Assembly (NCBI RefSeq): GCF_019049675.1
Contig: NZ_JAFMOW010000058.1
Location: forward strand, 62,001 to 126,000
From: Rahnella bonaserana
GTDB taxonomy: Bacteria > Pseudomonadota > Gammaproteobacteria > Enterobacterales > Enterobacteriaceae
Reading direction: 5' to 3'
DNA: 64,000 nt
How positions within the stretch are numbered: position 1 is the stretch's first letter; the number at the start of each line of letters is the position of its first letter. Both the position numbers and the translations under genes were made by a program. The notes under the pieces were generated by a model, which did no database searches, had not been told where the DNA came from, and saw only the letters and a list, made by a program, of their open reading frames with translations. Below are positions 1 through 8,675 of this stretch, piece after piece.

Positions 1-101
1 GGATCGCCGGTGTTGTGACCGTAGGCCTGTTTGCTAACCGTGGCGCTGACGTGGCGCTGGTCGGTACTTCTGAAGGCGTTAAAACTGTTAAGCTGAAATA
101 A
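1..101 (+). CDS. rpiA: Ribose-5-phosphate isomerase A, C-terminal end (partial)
   Basis: Only the last 32 residues and the stop codon are inside the window; the reading frame begins upstream of base 1. The visible tail ([18 protein letters not shown] and following) matches the end of enterobacterial RpiA, which interconverts ribose-5-phosphate and ribulose-5-phosphate in the pentose phosphate pathway. The position just upstream of serA on the same strand is the usual enterobacterial arrangement and supports the call. A 10-bp inverted repeat follows about 20 bases after the stop. Confidence 0.9.
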   Translation, partial: IAGVVTVGLFANRGADVALVGTSEGVKTVKLK

Positions 102-120
102 GCCAGCGATAAGCAGAAGA

Positions 121-148
121 TCTGGCTGCTCAGAGAAAAGCAGCCAGA
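121..148 (+). terminator. Hairpin after rpiA, probable terminator
   Basis: A perfect 10-bp stem (TCTGGCTGCT / AGCAGCCAGA) encloses an 8-base loop, 20 bases after the rpiA stop. There is no clear T-run after it on the plus strand, so it may be a weak terminator or an RNA 3'-end stabiliser. Confidence 0.5.
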
Positions 149-439
149 CACACTCCTGTCATAACGCAATGTTATGAAGATGATAATTTTCTGGCTGAAT
201 CATCTTTTCTTCAAAAGCCTTAATTTGGTGACTTATGTCACATTCCTCACATTCTCCTCCTGAACGTCTGGCTCCGTAAAATCTAACCAGCATGAAATGC
301 TGAAAACCCTCTGACGAGGTGAGCCTTCTGCTGCCTGTCAGGCAATCGTTTGTATTGATGATGGCGGATTTTTTGTTATGTTGACTGTGAGCAGTCACCT
401 AGCAGTTCGATTTCAGCCAGAAAAATATAGGGTCGGGAA
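149..439 (+). other. serA upstream region, no gene seen
   Basis: About 290 bases between the rpiA hairpin and serA. A 79-codon frame on the minus strand has no recognisable product and is treated as chance. The region must contain the serA promoter. In E. coli serA is activated by Lrp, but no operator could be placed with confidence here. Confidence 0.4.
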
Positions 440-1678
440 ATGGCAAAAGTATCACTTGAGAAAGACAAGATTAAATTTTTGTTAGTGGAAGGCGTCCACC
501 AAAGTGCGGTTGATACACTCCGTGCCGCGGGTTACACCAATATTGAATTTCACAAAGGTGCTTTAGATACGGAGTCGCTGAAAGAATCGATCCGTGATGC
601 GCACTTTGTTGGACTCCGATCGCGTACTCAGCTGACTGAAGAAGTGTTCCAGGCAGCCGAAAAACTGGTGGCTGTTGGGTGTTTCTGTATCGGGACCAAT
701 CAGGTTGACCTGAAAGCGGCGACCCGTCGTGGTATTCCGGTCTTCAACGCACCGTTCTCGAATACCCGCTCGGTTGCCGAAATGGTGCTGGGCGAAATGC
801 TGCTGATGATGCGTGGTATTCCTGAAGCCAATGCCAAAGCGCACCGCGGCATCTGGAACAAACTGGCTGTCGGTTCGTTCGAAGCGCGCGGTAAACGTCT
901 GGGTATCATCGGTTATGGCCACATTGGTACACAACTGGGGATTCTGGCGGAAAGCCTGGGGATGCGCGTTTTCTATTATGACATCGAAAGCAAACTGCCT
1001 CTGGGCAATGCGCAGCCGATTGCCTCACTGGAAGAATTGCTTAATACCAGCGACGTCGTCACGCTGCATGTACCGGAAACAGCCGGTACCAAAGACATGA
1101 TTTCTGAAGTGCAGCTGGCGCAGATGAAGCCGGGCGCACTGCTGATCAATGCCTCACGCGGAACGGTGATCGACATTCCAGCGCTGTGCAACGCGCTGCG
1201 CAACAAACATCTCTCCGGTGCGGCTATTGACGTCTTCCCGGAAGAACCGGCGACGAATAGCGACCCGTTCAATTCTCCGCTGTGTGAATTCGACAACGTA
1301 CTGCTGACGCCACACATCGGCGGTTCGACGATGGAAGCGCAGGAAGGTATCGGTCTGGAAGTCGCAGGCAAACTGGCGAAGTACTCTGACAACGGTTCAA
1401 CGCTGTCAGCGGTTAATTTCCCTGAAGCCTCTCTGCCGGCACATACCGAAAAAGCCAGCCGTCTGCTGCATATCCACGAAAATCGTCCTGGCGTGCTGAC
1501 CAGCATCAACCAGATTTTCGCGGAACAAGGTATCAATATTGCTGCACAGTACCTGCAAACCAGCCCTGAAATTGGTTATGTGGTGATTGATGCAGAAACG
1601 GATATCAATACGCTGACGACTGCGCTGCAACTGATGAAAGCCATTCCGGGCACCATCCGCGCACGCCTGCTTTACTGA
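440..1678 (+). CDS. serA: D-3-phosphoglycerate dehydrogenase
   Basis: Catalyses the first committed step of serine synthesis, oxidising 3-phosphoglycerate to 3-phosphohydroxypyruvate with NAD+ in the cytoplasm. The 412 residues are close to the 410 of E. coli. The Rossmann motif GYGHIG is in the middle of the chain. The conserved INASRGTV segment and the catalytic-histidine segment LTPHIGGST lie further on, and a C-terminal ACT domain (about residues 340-412, starting near HENRPGVL) is the known site of serine feedback inhibition. A GGGAA-type ribosome site precedes the ATG. It appears to be a single-gene unit with its own terminator. Orthology is not in doubt. Confidence 0.98.
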   Translation: MAKVSLEKDKIKFLLVEGVHQSAVDTLRAAGYTNIEFHKGALDTESLKESIRDAHFVGLRSRTQLTEEVFQAAEKLVAVGCFCIGTNQVDLKAATRRGIPVFNAPFSNTRSVAEMVLGEMLLMMRGIPEANAKAHRGIWNKLAVGSFEARGKRLGIIGYGHIGTQLGILAESLGMRVFYYDIESKLPLGNAQPIASLEELLNTSDVVTLHVPETAGTKDMISEVQLAQMKPGALLINASRGTVIDIPALCNALRNKHLSGAAIDVFPEEPATNSDPFNSPLCEFDNVLLTPHIGGSTMEAQEGIGLEVAGKLAKYSDNGSTLSAVNFPEASLPAHTEKASRLLHIHENRPGVLTSINQIFAEQGINIAAQYLQTSPEIGYVVIDAETDINTLTTALQLMKAIPGTIRARLLY

Positions 1679-1698
1679 TCAAATCAGTCGTAAATAAC

Positions 1699-1722
1699 AA
1701 AGCCGCCGAAAGGCGGTTTTTT
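1699..1722 (+). terminator. Rho-independent terminator of serA
   Basis: CCGCC-GAAA-GGCGG hairpin with flanking A/T pairing followed by a run of six T, starting about 20 bases after the serA stop. Confidence 0.9.
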
Positions 1723-1822
1723 GCTTTCTGGTTTCAGAGAGATTTTATGGTTTCAGAGAAATAAAGAAGGGATGTCAGGTAAATAAAGAATGTCGGGAGG
1801 GGATATCACCGGGATGACTCAG

Positions 1823-1856
1823 GCATTCAGAAATAAAAAGCATTCAGAAGTAAAAG
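1823..1856. repeat. 17-bp tandem duplication at the ydgU 3' end
   Basis: Two adjacent 17-base copies, each beginning GCATTCAGAA and differing at two positions. The second copy contains the ydgU stop codon. A second direct repeat (TGGTTTCAGAGA) occurs near 1729-1765, so the serA-ydgU gap looks built from small duplications. Confidence 0.6.
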
Positions 1857-1927
1857 GAGAGGGCGACCAGACCACAAAGGATCAACGATGACAGGGTGAT
1901 TTCAAACTGGTAGCGGCGCAGTATCAT
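1844..1927 (-). CDS. ydgU: YdgU-like 27-residue membrane miniprotein
   Basis: A 27-codon ORF begins MILRRYQFE and continues with a hydrophobic stretch of about 17 residues ending in YF. E. coli has the small protein YdgU (similar length, RYRFE-type start plus one transmembrane segment) immediately downstream of asr, in the same orientation as here. The ATG is preceded by GAGG nine bases upstream. It lies 115 bases after asr with the asr hairpin in between, so expression by read-through of the acid-inducible asr transcript is likely. The match rests on recalled similarity and synteny, not an alignment. Function is unknown. Confidence 0.75.
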   Translation of the reverse strand: MILRRYQFEITLSSLILCGLVALSFYF

Positions 1928-1954
1928 CTGTCAGTACCTCAGGATAAAAACCGG

Positions 1955-1983
1955 AGAAAAAAACACCCGGCGAACCGGGTGTT
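1955..1983 (-). terminator. Terminator of asr
   Basis: A perfect 9-bp stem AACACCCGG / CCGGGTGTT with loop CGAA; on the minus strand the stem is followed by seven T. It sits between asr and ydgU. Confidence 0.9.
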
Positions 1984-2042
1984 AACTTAACAGTCTTGAT
2001 AAGAGTGGGCAGTGATGCTCACAAAGACTTCTTCGTTACGTC

Positions 2043-2516
2043 TTATGCTGCTGGCGTTGCTTTTGCAGCCGGAGCAGCTTTCTTAGCATGTTTTACGTGT
2101 TTTTTAGCAGCCTGGGCTTTCTGAGCAACCGGAGCGGCTTTCTTAGCGTGTTTCACGTGTTTTTTAGCAGCCTGGGCTTTCTGAGCAACCGGAGCGGCTT
2201 TCTTAGCGTGTTTTACGTGTTTTTTAGCAGCCTGGGCTTTCTGAGCTACCGGAGCAGCTTTCTTGGCATGTTTCACGTGTTTTTTAGCAGCCTGAGCTTT
2301 CTGAGCTACTGGTGCTTTTTTAGCTGCTTTTTTGTGTTTCTTGGCAGCCTGAGCTTTCTGCACAGGTTTTTTATGTGCTTTATGCTTAGTTGCATGAGCC
2401 GGAGCAGCGGTAGTTGCTGTTGCAGACGGTGCCGGAGTTGCAGTAGTTTCAGCAGCGAAAGCCACTGAAGACAGGCCCATTGCAGCGGCTACAACCAGAG
2501 CTAATACTTTTTTCAT
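2043..2516 (-). CDS. asr: Acid shock protein Asr precursor
   Basis: 157 residues. The start chosen at 2516 gives a signal peptide nearly identical to E. coli Asr ([17 protein letters not shown]), with AAGGA upstream; a longer frame exists but adds 14 unrelated residues. After the cleavage region (AFA/AET) the protein is an Ala/Lys/His-rich, basic periplasmic protein built from repeats of the type [17 protein letters not shown]. coli Asr is about 102 residues; this one is longer because of repeat expansion. Asr is strongly induced by external acid and helps growth at low pH, probably as an intrinsically disordered periplasmic chaperone. A candidate RstA box lies upstream. Confidence 0.95.
   Translation of the reverse strand: MKKVLALVVAAAMGLSSVAFAAETTATPAPSATATTAAPAHATKHKAHKKPVQKAQAAKKHKKAAKKAPVAQKAQAAKKHVKHAKKAAPVAQKAQAAKKHVKHAKKAAPVAQKAQAAKKHVKHAKKAAPVAQKAQAAKKHVKHAKKAAPAAKATPAA
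2071..2314 (-). repeat. 60-bp tandem repeats inside asr
   Basis: Four near-identical 60-bp units encode about 20 residues each ([20 protein letters not shown] type). Units differ by only a few bases, which points to recent expansion by slippage or recombination and to likely length variation between strains. Confidence 0.9.
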
Positions 2517-2576
2517 GTGTAATTCCTTTAGAATTTTTGGTTTATGTGTCCACCCCACTGCGGGGCCGGTGAGAGA

Positions 2577-2638
2577 ATAATAGGCGTGACAAACCGCGCT
2601 GTCCGTGAGTGATTGGTATCGGCGTGTAACGGTATGTA
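2577..2638 (-). promoter_or_regulatory. asr promoter region with candidate RstA box
   Basis: On the minus strand TACATACCGTTACA (2638-2625) matches 13 of 14 positions of the published RstA consensus TACATNTNGTTACA; E. coli asr is a known direct RstA target. A TATTAT -10-like hexamer lies downstream at 2582-2577 with no good -35, as expected for an activated promoter. Box position and promoter assignment are inferred. Confidence 0.65.
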
Positions 2639-2789
2639 TAAAAGAAGGGATGCGTTTAATTTCAGCAGGTTAGGTTTATATCGACTTGCGGTGCTGCGTT
2701 AAATTAAGTGTCTTAGTTACAACATACTTATGGTTTCTTTACTGCTACTGGCGTATCTGCACGTTTTAGCGATGTATTACTGTCTGGCA

Positions 2790-3386
2790 TTACCATGTCC
2801 ATACTGTGCCGGGGGTAATCACTTCCGGTAACGGCACATCCCAGTGTTCTGCCGGCAAAGCATCAACGTGCTGGCAATCGTGCGCCAGACCTATCGGATA
2901 CGGCACGCCTTCCTGCCAGTGTTTCAGGGTACGGTCATAAAAGCCGCCGCCCATCCCTAAACGTTGCCCGGTGCTGTCGAAGGCGACCAGCGGCGTCAGG
3001 ATGATATCCAGTTGTGATAAAGGAATCACCTGCGTGACGTCCAGTTGTGGCTCAAGAATTTTCAGGCGATTGCGGATCAGCGCAGTCTCGGGCGTGTAAC
3101 GCAGAAAAAGCAGATTACCTGCTGAGAAAGGGTGAAGCACCGGCAGGCAAAGTTGTTTGCCTTCGCGCCACAAACGGTCGATCAGGGGGGCCGTATTCAG
3201 CTCACCGTCAAATGAGAGAAAGACGGAAATGGTTTTTGAAGATTGGATTCTGGAATGGGTTGCGACGCGTTCTGCGGCCTGAAGGGCAAAATGTTTTTGC
3301 TGCTCAGTGGTCAGATTATTCCTGCGTAGACGTATTTCGGTGCGGAGGGTGTTACGTGCTGAAGCGTACAGAGGTGTATAGGACAT
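2790..3386 (-). CDS. fau: 5-formyltetrahydrofolate cyclo-ligase
   Basis: 198 residues; the start at 3386 is used because the frame further upstream runs through the 6S RNA gene. The enzyme uses ATP to convert 5-formyl-THF to 5,10-methenyl-THF, clearing a folate that inhibits other one-carbon enzymes. The FLSFDGEL segment, LPVLHPFSAGNLLF and the family signature RLGMGGGFYDRTL are all present. E. coli Fau is 182 residues, so the first 15 or so residues may be a start-site artefact. It follows 6S RNA by 39 bases; in E. coli the two are co-transcribed and fau is linked to biofilm and persister phenotypes. Confidence 0.95.
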   Translation of the reverse strand: MSYTPLYASARNTLRTEIRLRRNNLTTEQQKHFALQAAERVATHSRIQSSKTISVFLSFDGELNTAPLIDRLWREGKQLCLPVLHPFSAGNLLFLRYTPETALIRNRLKILEPQLDVTQVIPLSQLDIILTPLVAFDSTGQRLGMGGGFYDRTLKHWQEGVPYPIGLAHDCQHVDALPAEHWDVPLPEVITPGTVWTW

Positions 3387-3425
3387 AGATACAAACACCA
3401 GAAAGGGATGTACCGAAAAGAAAGG

Positions 3426-3609
3426 GGAATCTCCGAGATGCCGTCGCAGGCTGTAACCCTTGAACCCATGGTTCAAGGTGAACGTGCTGTCGCAATCTTT
3501 AGGCTTCTCGGACGGACCGAGCATGCGCACCGATTGCGGATCATCACATTCTGTTGGTACTAATTATCGGCTCAGGGGACTGGCCCGCTGGCGAACATCT
3601 CAGAGAAAT
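3426..3609 (-). ncRNA. ssrS: 6S RNA
   Basis: Reading the minus strand, the 5' end (ATTTCTCTGAGATGTTCGC) and 3' end (GCATCTCGGAGATTCC) match E. coli 6S RNA and pair with each other to form the closing stem. The interval is exactly 184 nt, the E. coli length. The RNA mimics an open promoter and sequesters sigma-70 RNA polymerase in stationary phase. It lies between zapA and fau as in other enterobacteria. Confidence 0.96.
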
Positions 3610-3656
3610 TTTTTACCGTTTCTGACGACCTGTGACCAGTCAGTCAGCAACGTGTG

Positions 3657-3986
3657 TTATTCGAAAGGCGCCCCTTCACGTTCAGAGATCCGGCCTTGTT
3701 CGAGCAAAGCTTGCTCGATGGTTTGTTGTAGCATCCGAATGCGTTGTTCCATATTGGATGCATAGTCGCGCGTTTTCAACCTTTCCTGAGCAAGTTCGTG
3801 ACATACGTTTAATGCCGCGATGAAAACCAGTTGCTCTGTATTGGTGACTCTAGTGCGAACTTTCAGATCTTGCAACCGCTGATTAAGATCATCAGCTGCC
3901 AGATTCAGTGCTTCCTGTTGTTCTGGCGGACAATTCACTCGTAATGAGCGACCAAAAATTTGAATATCTACCGGTTGTGCAGACAT
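3657..3986 (-). CDS. zapA: Cell division protein ZapA
   Basis: 109 residues, the usual length. ZapA binds FtsZ filaments and bundles them in the Z-ring through ZapB. The N-terminal globular part begins [19 protein letters not shown], and the C-terminal half (about residues 70-105) has the heptad pattern of the coiled-coil dimerisation helix. It lies upstream of ssrS on the same strand and is divergent from ygfB, matching enterobacterial synteny. Confidence 0.96.
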   Translation of the reverse strand: MSAQPVDIQIFGRSLRVNCPPEQQEALNLAADDLNQRLQDLKVRTRVTNTEQLVFIAALNVCHELAQERLKTRDYASNMEQRIRMLQQTIEQALLEQGRISEREGAPFE

Positions 3987-4239
3987 GCCACCTTCCTGCT
4001 GATTTATTCGTCCGCCCCAACGTGACCACTACGACCTGGCGCAGGATGTTGGAAGCGGGCGCCACTATAACTATCTCAATACCAGGTTACAACCCCATGA
4101 CCGGCTGATTGCTGCCCGATTGTTCAGGGCGTGCCATTCATGCCTTATACCAACCGATCGCGGGCTGCTAATCTGGTACTACGACAGACCTTGGTGGTAG
4201 CATAACACGAACTTAACCTGCCAACGATGGCGAATGCGC

Positions 4240-4812
4240 ATGTCTATTGAGAATACTTACCCTACTTACGATTCGTTGGATCAAAACCTGAAACAACAAT
4301 CGGTTGCTTTGACCGCAGCAGAAATGCACGGTTTGATCAGTGGCTTGCTGTGCGGTGGTAATCGCGACGGCAGCTGGCTGACGATGGTGCATGATCTGAC
4401 TAACGAAGGCATGGCCTTCCCGCATACGCTGGCAGATTTGCTGCAACAACTGCGCAAAGTGACGTCAGACACCCTCGAAGATGACAGCTTTGAATTCAAA
4501 ATGCTGATGCCTGACGATGACAAACACGTGTTTGAACGTGCCGATGCGCTGGCCGGATGGGTTAACCATTTCCTGCTCGGTCTGGGCATGATGCAGCCAA
4601 AACTGGCTAAAGTGAAAGGCGAAGTGGGCGAAGCTATCGATGATTTGCGTAGCATCGCGCAACTTGGTTACGACGAAGATGAAGATCAGGAACAACTGGC
4701 GCAATCTTTAGAAGAAGTCGTCGAATACGTTCGCGTTGCGGCGATTCTTTGCTTTGGTGAATTTGGTCACAGCCGCCCGACGGCAGCGGAAAACCACCGT
4801 ACGTTGCATTAA
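4240..4812 (+). CDS. ygfB: YgfB, UPF0149 / YecA-like family protein
   Basis: 190 residues from the ATG at 4240 ([11 protein letters not shown]), which matches the E. coli start better than the ATG six bases upstream. It contains the family motifs [15 protein letters not shown] near the N-terminus and FLLGLG in the centre. The tail is acidic (DEDEDQEQ). Biochemical function is not firmly known; in Pseudomonas YgfB affects AmpC/AlpA regulation. It heads the ygfB-pepP-ubiH-ubiI cluster and its frame ends 40 bases before pepP. Confidence 0.93.
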   Translation: MSIENTYPTYDSLDQNLKQQSVALTAAEMHGLISGLLCGGNRDGSWLTMVHDLTNEGMAFPHTLADLLQQLRKVTSDTLEDDSFEFKMLMPDDDKHVFERADALAGWVNHFLLGLGMMQPKLAKVKGEVGEAIDDLRSIAQLGYDEDEDQEQLAQSLEEVVEYVRVAAILCFGEFGHSRPTAAENHRTLH

Positions 4813-4852
4813 CCGAACATTGCACACATTAAAACGATTTCAGGAGAAGGTG

Positions 4853-6169
4853 ATGACTCAGCAAGAGTACGAGAATCGTCGTCAGGCGCTGTTAGCGAAG
4901 ATGGCACCGGGAAGCGCTGCGATAATTTTTTCTGCGCCGGAAGCAACACGCAGTGCCGACAGTGAATATCCGTATCGTCAGAGCAGTGATTTCTGGTACT
5001 TCACGGGTTTCAATGAACCTGAAGCGGTGCTGATCCTGGTAAAAAGTGATGAAAATCATAACCACAGCGTACTGTTCAACCGTGTGCGTGATCTCACCGC
5101 TGAAATCTGGTTTGGCCGTCGTTTAGGTCAGGATGCCGCGCCTGCCAAACTTGGCGTGACCAAAGCGCTGCCTTTTGATGACATCAACGACCAGCTTCAT
5201 TTGCTGCTCAACGGCCTGGATGTGTTGTATCACGCGCAAGGCGATTACGCCTATGCCGATGAAATCGTTAACCGTGCTATGGAAAAACTGCGCAAAGGCT
5301 TCCGCCAGAATTTCTCTGCGCCGGCGACGGTCATTGACTGGCGTCCCTGGGTTCATGACATGCGCCTGTTCAAATCGGCTGAAGAAATCGCCATCATGCG
5401 CCGCGCCGGCCAAATTACCGCGCTGGCTCATACCCGTGCGATGGAAAAATGCCGTCCGGGCATGTTTGAATACCAGCTTGAAGGCGAAATTCATCACGAA
5501 TTTAATCGTCATGGCGCGCGTTATCCGTCCTATAACACCATTGTGGGCGGCGGCGAAAACGGCTGCATCCTGCATTACACCGAAAACGAATGTGAACTGC
5601 GTAACGGCGATTTAGTGCTGATCGACGCCGGTTGCGAATATCAGGGTTATGCCGGTGATATTACCCGTACGTTCCCGGTGAACGGCAAATTCAGCAAAGC
5701 ACAGCGCGAAATCTACGACATTGTGCTGGCGTCAGAATACAAAGCGCTGGAAGTCTTCGGGCCGGGCAGCAGCATTCAGGTCGCGACCGAAGCCGCAGTC
5801 CGCGTGATGGTTGAAGGTCTGGTCAGACTGGGCGTGATGAAGGGCGACGTTGAAACCCTTTACGCTGAACAAGCGTACAAACAGTTCTTCATGCACGGTT
5901 TATCGCACTGGCTGGGGCTGGACGTTCATGACGTTGGCCATTATGGCTCGGCAGATCGCAGCCGTACGCTGGAACCGGGCATGGTACTGACCGTTGAACC
6001 AGGCCTGTATATCGCGCCTGACGCGGACGTTCCCGAAGCTTACCGCGGCATCGGTATCCGTATCGAAGACGACATTCTGATCACCGCCACCGGCATTGAA
6101 ATTCTGACCGGGGATGTGGTGAAAGAAGCTGATGATATTGAAGCCTTAATGGCGGCGGCACAGAGATAA
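4853..6169 (+). CDS. pepP: Xaa-Pro aminopeptidase P
   Basis: 438 residues against 441 in E. coli; the start at 4853 has AGGAGAAGG directly upstream. It removes N-terminal residues that precede proline, using a dinuclear manganese centre. The C-terminal creatinase-fold domain carries the metal ligands in DAGCEYQGYAGDITRTFP, HGLSHWLGLDVHDVG, a glutamate in TVEPGLYI and one in IRIEDDI. The N-terminal domain covers roughly residues 1-175. The stop is one base from the ubiH start, so the genes are almost certainly co-transcribed. Confidence 0.97.
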   Translation: MTQQEYENRRQALLAKMAPGSAAIIFSAPEATRSADSEYPYRQSSDFWYFTGFNEPEAVLILVKSDENHNHSVLFNRVRDLTAEIWFGRRLGQDAAPAKLGVTKALPFDDINDQLHLLLNGLDVLYHAQGDYAYADEIVNRAMEKLRKGFRQNFSAPATVIDWRPWVHDMRLFKSAEEIAIMRRAGQITALAHTRAMEKCRPGMFEYQLEGEIHHEFNRHGARYPSYNTIVGGGENGCILHYTENECELRNGDLVLIDAGCEYQGYAGDITRTFPVNGKFSKAQREIYDIVLASEYKALEVFGPGSSIQVATEAAVRVMVEGLVRLGVMKGDVETLYAEQAYKQFFMHGLSHWLGLDVHDVGHYGSADRSRTLEPGMVLTVEPGLYIAPDADVPEAYRGIGIRIEDDILITATGIEILTGDVVKEADDIEALMAAAQR

Positions 6170-6170
6170 T

Positions 6171-7349
6171 ATGAGCATAGTTATTGTTGGTGGCGGAATG
6201 ACCGGTGCCTCGCTGGCGCTGGCGATTTCCTCGCTGACGCAGGGCAGTTTGCCGGTGCATCTGGTGGAAGCCTCTGCGCCGGAACATCACGGACATCCGG
6301 GTTTTGATGCCCGCTCGATTGCGCTGGCGCAGGGAACCTGCCAGCAGTTAGCCCGCGTCGGCATCTGGCCGGCCCTGAAAGCTATCGCCACGCCAATTCG
6401 TGATATCCACGTCAGTGATCGCGGTCATGCGGCTTTTGTGAATCTCAATGCCGCACATTACGGCGTTGAAGCGCTCGGGCAGGTGGTTGAATTGCATGAA
6501 GTTGGCAAGCGGTTGTTTGCCATGCTGAAAAATGCCCCCGGCGTCACGCTGCATTGCCCGGCTAAAGTCACGGATGTCACGCGTTCGCAGGATTCTGCCT
6601 GCGTCACGCTCGATACCGGTGAAACACTGACCGCTCAGCTGCTTGTCGCCGCTGACGGTTCACATTCTTCGCTGGCGAAAGCCTGCAACATTGGCTGGCA
6701 GCGTGAAGACTATGCTCAGATCGCCGTCATTGCCAACGTGGCAACCAGCGAGCCGCACAACAATCGCGCTTTTGAGCGCTTCACAAAACACGGTCCGCTG
6801 GCACTGCTGCCCATGTCCGATGGCCGCAGTTCGCTGGTCTGGTGTCATCCGCGCGAAGCGAAAGAAGAGATTGATCACTGGACTGAGGCGCAGTTCCTCA
6901 GCGAGCTGCAAAAAGCTTTCGGCTGGCGACTGGGCACCATCCAGCAGGCGGGTAAACGGTTCAGTTATCCGCTGCAACTACAGCAAGCCAACAGCCATAT
7001 CAGCCATCGTCTGGCGCTGGTCGGTAACGCGGCGCAAACGCTGCATCCGATTGCCGGACAAGGTTTTAACCTCGGGCTACGTGACGTCATGACGCTGGCT
7101 GAGACGCTGGCTAACGCGGCTGCGAAAGGCAGCGATGTCGGCAGTTACCCTGTACTGAGTGAATATCAGCAGCGTCGTCAGCCCGATCAGCAGGCCACCG
7201 TCGGCGTGACCGATGGCCTGATCCACCTTTTTGCCAACCGCTGGCTGCCGCTAATGGTCGGACGTAATCTCGGTTTACTGGCGATGGAAGGCATTACGCC
7301 ATTACGCGATGCTTTTACTCGCAGAACGCTGGGCTGGGTCGATCGTTAA
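6171..7349 (+). CDS. ubiH: 2-octaprenyl-6-methoxyphenol 4-hydroxylase
   Basis: 392 residues, a flavin-dependent monooxygenase that hydroxylates the ring at C4 during aerobic ubiquinone synthesis. It shows the N-terminal FAD dinucleotide fold IVGGGMTGASLALA, the DARSIALAQGT segment typical of UbiH, and the second FAD motif around GNAAQTLHPIAGQGFNLG (the more common GDAAH is GNAAQ here, as in other UbiH). It sits between pepP and ubiI with spacings of 1 and 17 bases. Confidence 0.97.
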   Translation: MSIVIVGGGMTGASLALAISSLTQGSLPVHLVEASAPEHHGHPGFDARSIALAQGTCQQLARVGIWPALKAIATPIRDIHVSDRGHAAFVNLNAAHYGVEALGQVVELHEVGKRLFAMLKNAPGVTLHCPAKVTDVTRSQDSACVTLDTGETLTAQLLVAADGSHSSLAKACNIGWQREDYAQIAVIANVATSEPHNNRAFERFTKHGPLALLPMSDGRSSLVWCHPREAKEEIDHWTEAQFLSELQKAFGWRLGTIQQAGKRFSYPLQLQQANSHISHRLALVGNAAQTLHPIAGQGFNLGLRDVMTLAETLANAAAKGSDVGSYPVLSEYQQRRQPDQQATVGVTDGLIHLFANRWLPLMVGRNLGLLAMEGITPLRDAFTRRTLGWVDR

Positions 7350-7366
7350 TCCCTACAGGAAAAATT

Positions 7367-8593
7367 ATGCAATCTTTTGATGTGGTTATCGCCGGTGGCG
7401 GAATGGTCGGTCTGGCGCTGGCATGTGGTTTACAAGGCAGCGGCCTGCGCGTGGCGGTGCTGGAAAACCAGCAGCCGGATCTCGATTCACCGTTACCGGA
7501 ACAGCCGGGTTTGCGGGTTTCTGCAATTAATGCTGCCAGTGAACGTCTGCTGAAATATATCGGCGTCTGGGACAACATCATTGCTCAGCGCGCCAATGCC
7601 TATCAGGGGATGGAAGTCTGGGATCGCGACAGCTTCGGTAAAATCGCGTTCCGTGGCGAAGAATACGGTTTCAGCCATCTCGGTCACATCATTGAAAATC
7701 AGGTGATCCACCGCGCATTGTGGCAGCGTGCGGAAAAATCCTCCGACATCACTTTGCTCGCGCCGGCAACATTGAAAAATGTGGCGTGGGGCGAAAACGA
7801 GGCGTTTATCACCCTCAACGATGATCGCCAGCTCACCGCACGGTTAGTGGTCGGTGCGGACGGCGCACAGTCGTGGCTGCGTCAGCATGCCGACATTCCG
7901 CTGACATTCTGGGATTATCGGCACCATGCACTGGTGGCGACCATCCGCACTGAAGAGCCGCACCAGTCTGTTGCACGCCAGGTATTCCACGGCGAAGGCA
8001 TTCTGGCATTTCTGCCGCTGGCCGATGCTCATTTATCTTCTATTGTCTGGTCAGTTTCGCCGGATGAAGCACAGCGCCTGAGCGCGCTGGAGCCTGAGGA
8101 GTTCAACAAAATCCTCGCCAGCACCTTTGACCTGCGCCTGGGTATTTGTACCGTTGAAAGCGAGCGCCTGACCTTCCCGCTGACCGGCCGTTATGCCCGC
8201 AGCTTTGCCGGACAACGTCTGGCGCTGGTGGGCGATGCGGCGCACACCGTGCATCCGCTGGCCGGTCAGGGCGTCAACTTAGGCTTCATGGATGCCGCTG
8301 AACTGGCATCTGAAATCAGGCGGTTGCAAAAAGAAGGCAAAGATTTCGGTCAGCATATGTATCTGCGTCGTTACGAGCGCCGTCGCAAACACAGCGCCGC
8401 GCTGATGCTGGCGGGTATGCAGGGCTTCCGCGAACTGTTTGCCGGTGACAATCCTGCCAAAAAACTGTTGCGCGATATTGGTCTTACGCTGGCGGATTCT
8501 CTGCCGGGCGTGAAACCTAAACTGGTGCGTCAGGCAATGGGGCTGAATGATTTACCGGCGTGGTTACAGGACGATTCACTTCGATTGAAATAA
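7367..8593 (+). CDS. ubiI: 2-octaprenylphenol 5-hydroxylase UbiI (VisC)
   Basis: 408 residues, paralogous to UbiH. It performs the C5 hydroxylation in aerobic ubiquinone synthesis. It has the FAD-binding motif VIAGGGMVGLALA at the N-terminus, the GADGAQS segment in the middle and GDAAHTVHPLAGQGVNLGF in the C-terminal half. A GGA-rich ribosome site lies in the 17-base gap after ubiH. It is the last gene of the pepP-ubiH-ubiI unit and a strong hairpin follows. Confidence 0.97.
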   Translation: MQSFDVVIAGGGMVGLALACGLQGSGLRVAVLENQQPDLDSPLPEQPGLRVSAINAASERLLKYIGVWDNIIAQRANAYQGMEVWDRDSFGKIAFRGEEYGFSHLGHIIENQVIHRALWQRAEKSSDITLLAPATLKNVAWGENEAFITLNDDRQLTARLVVGADGAQSWLRQHADIPLTFWDYRHHALVATIRTEEPHQSVARQVFHGEGILAFLPLADAHLSSIVWSVSPDEAQRLSALEPEEFNKILASTFDLRLGICTVESERLTFPLTGRYARSFAGQRLALVGDAAHTVHPLAGQGVNLGFMDAAELASEIRRLQKEGKDFGQHMYLRRYERRRKHSAALMLAGMQGFRELFAGDNPAKKLLRDIGLTLADSLPGVKPKLVRQAMGLNDLPAWLQDDSLRLK

Positions 8594-8635
8594 TCTAATT
8601 TCAGCTCAGTTTTTCCATTACATTTTCTAATCCGG

Positions 8636-8675
8636 GGCCGGATTTCTCATTCTGCAAATGGTGAGAAATCCGGCC
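8636..8675. terminator. 14-bp inverted repeat after ubiI
   Basis: GGCCGGATTTCTCA and its exact reverse complement are separated by 12 bases, about 40 bases after the ubiI stop. The base after the stem is TTGTCG, a poor T-tract, so intrinsic termination is plausible but not assured. Confidence 0.6.

Noticed and set aside
159-398. 79-codon minus-strand ORF upstream of serA
   Set aside because: No recognisable product, no clear ribosome site, and it covers the expected serA promoter.
2088-2468. 126-codon plus-strand ORF opposite asr
   Set aside because: It is the antisense shadow of the asr tandem repeats; its repetitive FF/SS sequence simply mirrors the repeat units.
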